This document shows positions 45,010 to 53,171 of a stretch of DNA of 64,000 bases, piece after piece. Each line of letters starts with the position of its first letter. The first letter of the stretch is position 1. The stretch covers positions 1 through 64,000 of the forward strand of contig JAGOMP010000003.1 of NCBI GenBank assembly GCA_017993505.1, read 5' to 3'. The notes beneath the pieces are model-generated. The model did no database searches. It saw only the letters and a program-made list of their open reading frames with translations, and had not been told where the DNA came from. Origin of the DNA: Planctomycetota bacterium (GTDB lineage: Bacteria; Planctomycetota; Uabimicrobiia; Uabimicrobiales; JABWCH01). The translations under genes were made by a program, and so were the position numbers.

Positions 45010-45067
45010 AAGCATTTTCCTCCCACATATGGAAGGCTCTGATGAAACAAGGTCAGAGATAATGCTT
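45010..45067. other. Possible three-way-junction RNA element
   Basis: Three perfect helices nest in 58 nt: P1 45010-45016 with 45061-45067 (7 bp), P2 45017-45020 with 45031-45034 (4 bp) and P3 45037-45042 with 45053-45058 (6 bp). Junctions are 0, 2 and 2 nt. It lies between thrS and the FHA gene, in the FHA gene's 5' region on the minus strand. No known riboswitch class recognised. Confidence 0.3.
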
Positions 45068-45074
45068 GCCTTTA

Positions 45075-45102
45075 GAATTGCTAGTTTTATAACTAGCAAT
45101 TC
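45075..45102 (-). terminator. Hairpin after thrS
   Basis: 12-bp perfect stem GAATTGCTAGTT with AACTAGCAATTC and a 4-nt loop, 21 nt after the thrS stop on the minus strand. No clear T-run. Confidence 0.65.
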
Positions 45103-45122
45103 ATTTGGGATGGTCATTTATT

Positions 45123-47057
45123 TTAGACTGTTTTAAAACAGCTATCCGCACTTTTTGTTGCAATTTCTTTAAGAATTGTGTCTACAAATTTATCAAATGG
45201 CATGGATTGTAAATCACCAAGACGATAGGAGCGCACAGAAACTTCATTATTTTCTTGTTCGCGATTGCCAATGACGAGCATATAAGGAATTTTACTCGTT
45301 TCTGCTTCACGAATTTCATAGTTGAGTCGTTGTCCTCTATCTTGCACAACAGCACGTATATCGAGTTCTTGTAGTTTTTTGCAAACTTCTTGTGCATACT
45401 GTAGGTGCTTTTTTGCACTAATAGGAATAATGCGAACTTGTTCTGGAGCCATCCATGTAGGAAATGCACCTGCATATTGTTCAATTAAAATGCTAACGAA
45501 TCGTTCTACTGATCCGAGTAAAGCTCTATGAACCATGACAGGACGGTGAGGTTGCCCATCTTGTCCAATGTAAGAAAGATCAAAACGTTCTGGCATTGCC
45601 ATATCTACTTGGATAGTACCACATTGCCAATCTCTGCCAATGCAATCTTTAATATGGTAATCAATTTTTGGACCGTAAAAAGCACCATCACCAGGATTGA
45701 GTTGGTACTTCATATTTCGAGAATCAAGGGCATTTTTCAAGGCTTTTTCAGCTATTTCCCACATTTCATCTGTGCCAATAGAATCAGCAGGGCGTGTGGA
45801 AAGTTCCATTCGATATGTAAATCCAAATTTTGTGTAAATTTCATGGATCATGTCCATGATAGCTTTGATCTCGTCTTCTAGTTGCTCTGGTAAACAGAAA
45901 ACATGGGCATCATCCTGCGTGAAAGCTCGGACTCTTTGTAAGCCTGAAAGTACGCCACGCTTTTCATGACGATGTACTTTTCCCCATTCTGCGAGTCGAA
46001 CAGGAAGATCTCGGAAAGAATGTAAATCATTTTTAAAAACAAGGCAACAACCAGGGCAATTCATAGGTTTAATAGCATAATTTTGTTCATCGATCTGAAC
46101 AAAATACATATTGCTTTGATAGTGATCCCAATGCCCACTTTTATGCCAAAGTTCTTCATTTAAAATCATAGGTGTCATAATTTCGCTATATTTATAGCGG
46201 ATGAGAATTTTTTCTACGTAGCGTATTACTTCTTTGATAAGAATCGTTCCCCTAGGATGCCAAAATGGAAATCCAGGTCCTTCTTCTTGAAAACTAAATA
46301 AATCAAGTTCTCGACCGAGTTTTCTATGGTCTCGTTTTTTTGCTTCTTCTCGTGCTTGTACAAATTCATCTACTTCATTTTGATGAAAAAATGCTGTAGC
46401 ATAAAGGCGTTGCAACATTTCTCTTCGTTCGTCGCCTCGCCAATACGCACCTGCTACACTCATAATTTTGAAGTATTTTAACTTTCCAGTTCTGTCTACG
46501 TGCGGTCCACGGCAGAGGTCCATGAAATCGCCTTGTGTATAAAAACTAAAAGTTTCATTGTCTGGCAAATCTTGTATAAGTTCCTTTTTAAACTTAGCAC
46601 GTTGATTTTTTAATGCTTTCAAAGCTTCTTCTTTTGTCTGGAATTCAATTCGTCGAATGGGGAGATTTTCTTCAATGATTTTTTTCATTTCTGCTTCGAT
46701 TTTTTCAAAATCTTCTGGTGAAAATTTATGCTCTAAATCAAAGTCATAATAAAAACCATCCTCAATCACAGGTCCAATAGCAAATTCTACATCTTTGTAA
46801 ATACGCAAAACAGCATGTGCCATTAAATGTGCCATAGAATGTCTCATGATTTCTAAGCCTTCTGGAGTTTCTACTTTTATAAAATCTAATTTTCCAGATT
46901 TCATTAACGGCGTATAAAGATCAATGCAATGGTCATTCCATTTTGCTGCTAAAACCTCTTCATCTTTAATATTACATTCTGCTAGCAAATCGAAAGGAGT
47001 GATGCCTTGCTCTTTATTTATTAATTTACCACAAACTTCTAAATTAATTGGATTCAT
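45123..47057 (-). CDS. thrS: Threonyl-tRNA synthetase
   Basis: 644 aa, full-length bacterial ThrRS: TGS domain (1-60), editing domain with HSMAHLMAHAVLRIY (zinc HxxxH type), class II core with motif 2 RVRAFTQDDAHVF, zinc ligand region MNCPGCC and motif 3 LLGSVERFVSILIE. The C-terminal anticodon domain begins WMAPEQVRIIPIS. RBS AAAGGGAAG. No T-box-like leader seen in the 240-nt upstream region. Confidence 0.97.
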   Translation of the reverse strand: MNPINLEVCGKLINKEQGITPFDLLAECNIKDEEVLAAKWNDHCIDLYTPLMKSGKLDFIKVETPEGLEIMRHSMAHLMAHAVLRIYKDVEFAIGPVIEDGFYYDFDLEHKFSPEDFEKIEAEMKKIIEENLPIRRIEFQTKEEALKALKNQRAKFKKELIQDLPDNETFSFYTQGDFMDLCRGPHVDRTGKLKYFKIMSVAGAYWRGDERREMLQRLYATAFFHQNEVDEFVQAREEAKKRDHRKLGRELDLFSFQEEGPGFPFWHPRGTILIKEVIRYVEKILIRYKYSEIMTPMILNEELWHKSGHWDHYQSNMYFVQIDEQNYAIKPMNCPGCCLVFKNDLHSFRDLPVRLAEWGKVHRHEKRGVLSGLQRVRAFTQDDAHVFCLPEQLEDEIKAIMDMIHEIYTKFGFTYRMELSTRPADSIGTDEMWEIAEKALKNALDSRNMKYQLNPGDGAFYGPKIDYHIKDCIGRDWQCGTIQVDMAMPERFDLSYIGQDGQPHRPVMVHRALLGSVERFVSILIEQYAGAFPTWMAPEQVRIIPISAKKHLQYAQEVCKKLQELDIRAVVQDRGQRLNYEIREAETSKIPYMLVIGNREQENNEVSVRSYRLGDLQSMPFDKFVDTILKEIATKSADSCFKTV

Positions 47058-47312
47058 TTAGAATCTTCCCTTTCAAAAATGGTAAAATAAGATATAATTT
47101 CTAAATATCTCTTAAACATGCAATCAAGCAAGTTTTTTCCCCATATTATGGTTTATTTTAAAAATATATTGTATGAATGAAAATTTAAATGTAAAATTTC
47201 TTTAATAATCAAAATTACTATTAAGATATTATAAATATATATTATACAATTTACCAGAAAAATTTATTCAAATTTTTGCTATGAAAAATGACCAACGTTG
47301 GAAGGGGAAAAT

Positions 47313-47930
47313 ATGAAAGAAGTAAAACAAGAACAATTAACTTCTATTACTATTCCAGATATTTATTCTCTCCTGAAACCTAGAGAGACGTATATGGATA
47401 TTCTTTTATTTGATGAACAATCTGTAAAGGATATAGTTAAAAATTCTAAGCCCATTGCTAGAGTATATTTTAGTCGATTAGATCCGAACTATATATATTT
47501 TTCAGATAAAGAACGTCGAAATCCGATTTTATTTTCCCACCAATACTCGGAAGTTATGTTAAAAGAACATGAACTATTTGATTTAAGTAGCATTGGACGT
47601 GCGATGTGCTTAGCAGTAGGTCGATATCCCCATAATCATCTTCGCCCTTTTATGTTGAATTCAGAAGAAAATTTAGATCCTTTTGTTTCACGAGAACATG
47701 GCTTAATTTTTTTGAATGAAAATCTTCAAGTTTGCTACCACGATATTGGAACATTTAAAAAAGGTAGTACCAATGGCACGAAACAAAATGATCTTTCTTT
47801 AGTGAAAAATAATATTATTTATTGGTCTCCTAAAGATTATTTTGGTCTAGGCCGTAGTATGAATATCATTCGTGGTTATGATCGAGTGATTGAATCTAAA
47901 TATAAGTTGCGTTTTGAATATCTAAAATAA
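47313..47930 (+). CDS. Small FHA-domain protein
   Basis: 205 aa from ATG 47313 with AAGGGG 5-6 nt upstream; the in-frame TTG at 47298 is upstream of the RBS. FHA-like core: LAVGRYPHNHLR (GR), DPFVSREHGLIF (SxxH), KKGSTNGTKQND (NG). A ~110-residue N-terminal part is unrecognised. No membrane segment. Divergent from thrS. Its last 27 codons are part of a 106-bp tandem duplication that continues into aroC. Confidence 0.8.
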   Translation: MKEVKQEQLTSITIPDIYSLLKPRETYMDILLFDEQSVKDIVKNSKPIARVYFSRLDPNYIYFSDKERRNPILFSHQYSEVMLKEHELFDLSSIGRAMCLAVGRYPHNHLRPFMLNSEENLDPFVSREHGLIFLNENLQVCYHDIGTFKKGSTNGTKQNDLSLVKNNIIYWSPKDYFGLGRSMNIIRGYDRVIESKYKLRFEYLK

Positions 47931-48062
47931 AAGAATGTGGGATTGTATGATTCTTTGCCGTAGTATGAATATCATTTGTGGTTATGATCGAGTGATTAAA
48001 TCTAAATATAAGTTGCGTTTTGAATATCTAAAATAAAAGAATGTGGGATTGTATGATTCGTT
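47851..48062 (+). repeat. 106-bp tandem duplication across the FHA/aroC junction
   Basis: 47851-47956 and 47957-48062 differ at only a few bases. The first copy holds the last 27 FHA codons, the stop and a copy of the aroC start region (ATGATTC at 47947). The second leads into the real aroC ORF at 48053. Between the genes this leaves a decoy FHA end and a decoy aroC start. Confidence 0.96.
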
Positions 48063-49132
48063 TTTTAACTGCTGGCGAAAGCCATGGCATGTCTCTCACC
48101 GCGATTTTAGAAGGAATGCCTGCGGGATTGCCCATTTCTATAGATAAAGTGAACTATGAATTATCACGGCGTCAAAAAGGTTTTGGTTCTAGTCAACGAA
48201 TGAAAATAGAACAAGATACTGTTCAAATTACTTCGGGAATATTTCAAGGGAAAACAACAGGTGCTCCTATTGCCTTGCATATTTGTAACAAAGACTATCG
48301 ATCAAACTCCATAGAACCGTTGTTGACTATCCCACGACCAGGACATGCAGATTTTGTGGCTGCAAAAAAATATAATTATAAAAATTTACGCCTTGCTTTA
48401 GAACGTGCCAGTGCTAGAGAAACAGCTATTCGTACAGCTGTAGGAGCAATCTGTCGCCAATATATAGAACATTTTCATATAGTCTTGGGAGGCTATGTTC
48501 GACAAATTGGGGATGTAGTCCTTCCTATACATAAAGAGCTACATCATAATGAATACTTACAATTATTTCAACAAGCAGAACAAAATGAATTTCGCTGTCC
48601 TGAGGAACAAACTGCGATTCAAATGAAACAAGCCATTGAACATGCTCAACAAAAAGGTGAATCACTAGGTGGGGTGATTACTATTTTTGCTTTGAATGTT
48701 CCGATTGGATTGGGAAGCCATGTTCATTATGATCGAAAAATAGATGGACAAATAGGACAAGCAATGTTCAGCATTCCTAGTGTCAAGGGAATAGAAATTG
48801 GTTCTGCTTTTCAAAATACTTTACAATATGGTAGCCAAGTCCATGATGCTTTTTTTTATGATGAACAAAAACAAATACAACGTGCAAGTAACCATGCAGG
48901 GGGAATAGAAGGCGGAATTACAAATGGGCAACCTATTGTGATACATCTTGCTATCAAGCCAATCCCTACATTACTGCAAGGAATGGACTCCGTTGACCTT
49001 GCAACAGAAACAAATGCACGAACTATGTATGAACGTAGCGATATTTGTGCAGTTCCTCGTGTAGTTCCGATTGCAGAATCTATGTTAGCTATTGTTTTAG
49101 CTCAAAATTTTTCTACCAACGATATTATATAA
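48053..49132 (+). CDS. aroC: Chorismate synthase
   Basis: 359 aa. Makes chorismate from EPSP with reduced FMN, the last shikimate step. MIRFLTAGESHGMSL at the N-terminus, KDYRSNS, RPGHADFVAAKKYN, LERASARETAIRTAVGA, HAGGIEGGITNGQPI and DICAVPRVVPIAE are all family signatures. Start 48053 fits the family; a 4-residue longer frame from 48041 is unlikely. The RBS is weak (GGGA). A second potential start region lies in the upstream repeat at 47947. Confidence 0.96.
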   Translation: MIRFLTAGESHGMSLTAILEGMPAGLPISIDKVNYELSRRQKGFGSSQRMKIEQDTVQITSGIFQGKTTGAPIALHICNKDYRSNSIEPLLTIPRPGHADFVAAKKYNYKNLRLALERASARETAIRTAVGAICRQYIEHFHIVLGGYVRQIGDVVLPIHKELHHNEYLQLFQQAEQNEFRCPEEQTAIQMKQAIEHAQQKGESLGGVITIFALNVPIGLGSHVHYDRKIDGQIGQAMFSIPSVKGIEIGSAFQNTLQYGSQVHDAFFYDEQKQIQRASNHAGGIEGGITNGQPIVIHLAIKPIPTLLQGMDSVDLATETNARTMYERSDICAVPRVVPIAESMLAIVLAQNFSTNDII

Positions 49133-49638
49133 AAATCGTATATATATAATATGTACTATGTGTTTTAAAATGTACATATGTGTCTCAATAATTTTTGTTT
49201 GTAACTTTTTGTTACAATAAACAATGAAGGAGACACATGGATACATGTTTATACATTAATACCAAGAAAAATTGGTATTTTATAAAATGCCTATATGTTT
49301 TATTGTTTTTTTATTGGTACTTTTTATAGAAATAAAAAATAAAAAATTATTGTAACATATTGATAAATCGTATAGTAAAAAAAATTAGGTATTTTATAAA
49401 ATACCTAGATGTTTGATTGTTTTTTTTGGTATTTTTTGTTGCAATAAAGAATAAAAAATTATGGGAATATGTGGAAAAATACTATATAAAGAAAAATTGG
49501 TATTATTTTTGCATAGTTGTTAATCTAGATTATATTTTACAAATTTTTTGTTCAAAAAAATGTAATCTACAAACTTTTTATTCATTAAACAATGTATTCT
49601 ACAAACTTTTTATTTACAAATTTTAAAAGGTAAGAACT
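49133..49638. other. 506-nt intergenic region with diverged repeats
   Basis: No supported gene; a 69-codon plus-strand frame at 49417-49626 is repeat-derived low complexity. Two diverged copies (about 49269-49364 and 49383-49463) share GGTATTTTATAAAAT, a T-run, GGTA-TTTTT and AATAAAAAATTAT. The second contains the palindrome AGGTATTTTATAAAATACCT. Later, CTACAAACTTTTTATT occurs twice (49567 and 49599). Confidence 0.7.
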
Positions 49639-50853
49639 ATGAGAAAATTACTTCTATTTGTTTTAGCACTTTCTTTCGTTGTATGTGCTAATGCTCAATT
49701 AATTTGCGTAGATCCTGGCCATGGTGGCTCTGATCCAGGTGCTTGTGGATGTGGATTACAAGAAGCAGCCATAAACCTTGATACATGTGCACGTTTAACA
49801 ACAGCTTTGAAAAACAGAGGTTTTTCTGTTTGCAACACAAGAACAACAAACACAACAGTTAGTTTGTCTGGCAGAACTTCCTATGCAAATAGCAAAGGTG
49901 CCGCACGTTTTGTAAGCGTTCATTGCAATGCTTTCAATGGTAGTGCTCACGGAACAGAAACATTTTGCTATGGTGGTGGAAGTAGCACATCTTTTTCTAT
50001 GAGAAATGCAGTGAATCCCAAAGTTGTTGCAGCTCTTGGTACAAGAGACCGTGGATGCAAAACTGCTGATTTTTACGTTGTAAAATATACCAACATGCCA
50101 GCCATTCTTGTAGAATTAGCATTCATTGACAATCCCAGCGATTCCGCTAAATTAGGAAATGCTAATTATCGTCAAGCTGCTGCCAATGCAATTGCTAATG
50201 GTGTTGATGTTGTTACCTTAGCTATGGATGAAGAATTTGCTGAATCTAATGAATACATGGCACCAACATGGTCTTCCAATGGTACAAGTTTATTTGTTCG
50301 TCAAATTGGATCTAATAACATTCGAGAAGTTGTCCTTGAAAGTGAAGTTAGCTATGCAGTCAACAGTCGCGAAACAGTAGAAACAGACGTAAAAGTTTGG
50401 GAAGAAAATGATGTTATCTATGTTTCAGATACTCAAGGAAAACGAGTACTTGTAGACAAAGGAGTTGTTTTTAATCCTATTCTTTCTCCAGATGAAACAA
50501 AAGTTATTTATAGTGAACTAGGATTTGGACTCCATGTTTGTGATCTTCAAGGCAATATCCTTGCAAGTATTGAAAGAGCTACCAATGCAAGTTGGAGTGC
50601 CGATAATATGACAATCGTATATGATATTACAGAAGACGATGGTCATGATTTTACAGCCAGCGACATTTACAGCTATAGCTTAGAAAGTAAAACATCTTAC
50701 AATATCACAAATAATAGTGAATTCTTAGCACAACGTCCATCTTTATCTCCTGATGGCAAATATATTGCTTTTGACGCACAAGGTAAAATTTATGTTGCAG
50801 AAATGGGAACTCGTTCCATTCTTCGTTGCAAAGAAGTAAAAATTGTAAAATAA
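49639..50853 (+). CDS. Secreted N-acetylmuramoyl-L-alanine amidase fused to a TolB-like propeller
   Basis: 404 aa. Signal peptide MRKLLLFVLALSFVVCANA. Amidase_3 domain (20-195) with all zinc/catalytic residues: VDPGHGG His28, LQEAAIN Glu42, SVHCNAF His95, ILVELAFIDN Glu159. The C-terminal half (~200-404) has WD40/PD40-type β-propeller repeats: MAPTWSSNGTSLFV, NPILSPDETKVIYS, ASWSADNMTIVYD, RPSLSPDGKYIAFD. Known amidases of this type cut the peptide stem from peptidoglycan. The TolB-like part may locate it at the envelope. RBS AAAGG. The stop codon lies in the first of five 26-bp tandem repeats. Confidence 0.9.
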   Translation: MRKLLLFVLALSFVVCANAQLICVDPGHGGSDPGACGCGLQEAAINLDTCARLTTALKNRGFSVCNTRTTNTTVSLSGRTSYANSKGAARFVSVHCNAFNGSAHGTETFCYGGGSSTSFSMRNAVNPKVVAALGTRDRGCKTADFYVVKYTNMPAILVELAFIDNPSDSAKLGNANYRQAAANAIANGVDVVTLAMDEEFAESNEYMAPTWSSNGTSLFVRQIGSNNIREVVLESEVSYAVNSRETVETDVKVWEENDVIYVSDTQGKRVLVDKGVVFNPILSPDETKVIYSELGFGLHVCDLQGNILASIERATNASWSADNMTIVYDITEDDGHDFTASDIYSYSLESKTSYNITNNSEFLAQRPSLSPDGKYIAFDAQGKIYVAEMGTRSILRCKEVKIVK

Positions 50854-50976
50854 AACTTTTATATAAGATTATAAAATAAAACTTTTATATAAGATTATAA
50901 AATAAAACTTTTATATAAGATTATAAAATAAAACTTTTATATAAGATTATAAAATAAAACTTTTATATAAGATTAT
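50847..50976 (+). repeat. Five exact 26-bp tandem repeats over the amidase stop codon
   Basis: Units at 50847, 50873, 50899, 50925 and 50951 appear identical. The first contains the last codons and TAA stop of the amidase gene. A terminator starts right after the fifth. Confidence 0.97.
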
Positions 50977-50978
50977 AA

Positions 50979-51016
50979 AAAATACCTACAATCCTAAAAT
51001 TGTAGGTATTTTTTTT
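50979..51016 (+). terminator. Terminator after the amidase
   Basis: AAAATACCTACAAT pairs with ATTGTAGGTATTTT around CCTAAA, followed by more T. Confidence 0.88.
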
Positions 51017-51128
51017 AATGAGGTTGTGATCTATTAAACACAATTTTGATATGTATTTTTTTTAATGAGGTTGTGATCTATTAAATAAAATTTTGATATG
51101 TATTTTTTTAATGAGGTTGTGATAGATT
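51017..51128 (-). repeat. Two extra copies of the rnc 3' end
   Basis: AATGAGGTTGTGAT starts at 51017, 51064 and 51110. The third is the real end of the rnc gene (NLSQPH-stop). Periods are 47 and 46 bp; copies one and two differ mildly from the gene. Confidence 0.93.
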
Positions 51129-52208
51129 AAACAAAATAGGAAAAGGAAAACTTTCTTGTGATTGGGAGAGTTGATTGATTTGCAAAGGACTGAAAGTTGC
51201 CGCATCTTCAATTCGTTCTTCTGATAAAATTTCTAATGTGGTGCGAGCAGCTTGTTTCTCAGATTCTTTATACCTAGAAGCTTGAACTTCTGGAAAGGAA
51301 CGGCCTCCTATAGAAATATGAGTATGATATAATATGTTATCTTCATCATCAATTGTTTTTGTATGATGGTAGATTGGTTCTGGTAAATTTAGTTTTTCAG
51401 AAATATGTTGTAAAAGTGTTTGAGAATCTCGAAGCAAACTTGGATTTTGAATGAGTTGATTTTTATTAGGATCTGTATAAAGTTGTAATAAATTAGATAA
51501 TTTTGCAGAAATAACAGGATCCTCTAAGGAGAGAATTTGCAGTGCAGCATGTGCTGCTTCTTGTTCTGCTTCTTTTTTATTTTTTCCAATGCCTGCTAAA
51601 AATTTTCGTTTTCCTATGACAACACAAGATGTAAATTGAGGAACTCCTAAAGTACTCTCTTTACTAGGTAAACTTTGGTAGGAGGGCGTTGTTCCTAAAT
51701 ATTTTTGTGATATAAATTGCAAAAGACTTTTATAATTTTTTTGATAAGGATCTTTAATCACTGTTTCAATTTCATCTTTTAAATTCGATAGTATAAATTG
51801 TTTAGCTGGTTCCATGCCACCATCAAGATAAATCGCTCCCACAATGGCTTCATATTCATTAGCTAAAATTGAAATAGGAAAATTTTGTGTTTTTCCAATA
51901 CCGCCAGCATATGCAAAATAATTTTGTAATTCTAATTTTTGAACTAATTTTGCTAATGTTTCTCTAGATACAACTTCGGATTTAATCAATGTTAAATCAC
52001 CTTCATCAAATTCTTGAAATGTTTGGTAAAGATATTCACATGTGACTAAACCTAAAATCGCATCTCCTAAAAATTCCAATCGTTCATTAGAATACTCATT
52101 TTCTTTTCGTATAGAAGAATGTGTGAGACTCTGTTTTAAAAGTTGTATATTTTTAAAAGTATATCCTATATTTTGTTGGCACTTTTCTAATATTTCCTCT
52201 GTAAACAT
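51108..52208 (-). CDS. rnc: Ribonuclease III with two dsRNA-binding domains
   Basis: 366 aa, against about 220-250 for usual bacterial RNase III. RNase III domain 1-150 with signature NERLEFLGDAILGL (Glu42, Glu45, Asp49) and ANEYEAIVGAIYLDGG. There the position of E. coli Asp114 is Asn117, while the essential Glu is Glu120. First dsRBD 158-227 (NYKSLLQFISQKYLG … AGIGKNKKEAEQEAAHAAL). A ~35-residue linker is followed by a second dsRBD at 261-330 (DSQTLLQHISEKLNL … ASRYKESEKQAARTTL). The tail of ~36 residues is Gln/Ser-rich. It processes rRNA and cleaves dsRNA. RBS AGGA. A terminator upstream separates it from the kinase operon. Confidence 0.93.
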   Translation of the reverse strand: MFTEEILEKCQQNIGYTFKNIQLLKQSLTHSSIRKENEYSNERLEFLGDAILGLVTCEYLYQTFQEFDEGDLTLIKSEVVSRETLAKLVQKLELQNYFAYAGGIGKTQNFPISILANEYEAIVGAIYLDGGMEPAKQFILSNLKDEIETVIKDPYQKNYKSLLQFISQKYLGTTPSYQSLPSKESTLGVPQFTSCVVIGKRKFLAGIGKNKKEAEQEAAHAALQILSLEDPVISAKLSNLLQLYTDPNKNQLIQNPSLLRDSQTLLQHISEKLNLPEPIYHHTKTIDDEDNILYHTHISIGGRSFPEVQASRYKESEKQAARTTLEILSEERIEDAATFSPLQINQLSQSQESFPFPILFNLSQPH

Positions 52209-52226
52209 AGTAGTATCCTAGATAGG

Positions 52227-52260
52227 AAAAAAGCAATTAGATTACCACTAATTGCTTTTT
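52227..52260 (-). terminator. Terminator between the PDZ gene and rnc
   Basis: 13-bp stem AAAAAGCAATTAG with CTAATTGCTTTTT, 7-nt loop, T-run on both strands. It ends the kinase/pseudokinase/PDZ operon. Confidence 0.87.
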
Positions 52261-52306
52261 ATGATTTGTGCATTTTTTTTAATTATTTTATTCAATTATA
52301 TGGCTT

Positions 52307-53155
52307 TTATTTATTACGGATAGGAAATGTGAGTGTCATTTTTTCATTCCCACGTAAAATTTCTACTTGAATGACTCCATCCCTACGATGTTTTTCGACC
52401 AGTTCTCTAAGACTCCGCATACTAATAGAAGTGACTTTGCTACCATTCACAGATTGAACTATATCATTTTCTTGAAAACCAAATTGTTGTGCTTCTGAAT
52501 TATCATGAATTCTGCGTAAAAGAATTCCATCCTCTACAACTTCAGGAGATAATTCCTCTATATATTTATCCATATTATTAATAATATGGCGTCCTTCTTG
52601 AGGAGTTACAATTCTTGTATAGAGTTCAGTATCTTCTGTTGTACTCGTTTGCATTGCACTTTCTTCTTGGTATTCAAGCCAAATTTCTTTATCATTATAT
52701 AAAAATTTAATTCCTTTTGTAGGAAGAATTTCTAATGCAATGATTTTATGTCCGCTAATGTTTATTTCCCAAGGACGTGATCGTTCGTAAAGATTTCTTG
52801 GTGTTTGTTCTTCTAACATGATTCGTACACCATTGACTTTTACCACTGCATAACCTTTAGAAATAATACGCTCTATTGTTACATTCTTCACAATAAGCTG
52901 TTTATAAAAATCTATGGTAGAAACAGGTGCTGTTTGAACAACTGGTGCTTTTGCTATAATCTGGCTTTTCCATATATCTTCATATGTATTTAAAGAGGGT
53001 TGTTGTACTACTTTTTTTTCACCCCTGGGCGTTATGTCTATCGGTTCATAGGGAGTCGGAGTTATGTTAAAAATGATGAATAATATAAAAATAATTAAAA
53101 ATATAAGACATATAGTTCCTGTCCAACATAGTTTTATTGTTAGTTTAATAGACAT
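52307..53155 (-). CDS. GspC-like membrane protein with C-terminal PDZ domain
   Basis: 282 aa. One N-terminal membrane helix (~10-30). A periplasmic middle part follows with two GspC-like β units (TIERIISKGYAVVKVNGVRIMLEE; ISGHKIIALEILPTKGIKFLYNDKEIWLEY). The C-terminal PDZ domain spans ~195-280 (GILLRRIHDNSEAQQFGFQENDIVQSVNGSKV … VEILRGNEKMTLTF). This is the layout of the T2SS inner-membrane component GspC, which connects to the secretin. Its gene follows the FHA-pseudokinase by 16 nt, an unusual context. RBS AGGGG. Confidence 0.75.
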   Translation of the reverse strand: MSIKLTIKLCWTGTICLIFLIIFILFIIFNITPTPYEPIDITPRGEKKVVQQPSLNTYEDIWKSQIIAKAPVVQTAPVSTIDFYKQLIVKNVTIERIISKGYAVVKVNGVRIMLEEQTPRNLYERSRPWEINISGHKIIALEILPTKGIKFLYNDKEIWLEYQEESAMQTSTTEDTELYTRIVTPQEGRHIINNMDKYIEELSPEVVEDGILLRRIHDNSEAQQFGFQENDIVQSVNGSKVTSISMRSLRELVEKHRRDGVIQVEILRGNEKMTLTFPIRNK

Positions 53156-53171
53156 ATATTCCCCTATTTTA

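Noticed and set aside
45010-45067. Hammerhead ribozyme suggested by CTGATGA in a three-arm fold
   Set aside because: CTGATGA lies within and beside helix P3 and there is no GAAA strand or cleavage triplet at the right junctions.
47169-47197. Promoter TTGTAT-17-TAAAAT for the small FHA gene
   Set aside because: Far (about 115 nt) from the start and weak in very AT-rich DNA; chance match too likely.
47058-47312. T-box leader for thrS
   Set aside because: No specifier loop or antiterminator sequence (TGGN motif) recognised in the upstream region.
49417-49626. Small plus-strand ORF before the amidase
   Set aside because: Made of AT-rich repeat sequence, no RBS, no recognisable protein features.
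50847-50976. CRISPR or iteron origin
   Set aside because: 26-bp units have no spacers, no replication initiator gene is near, and the repeat continues an ordinary gene end.
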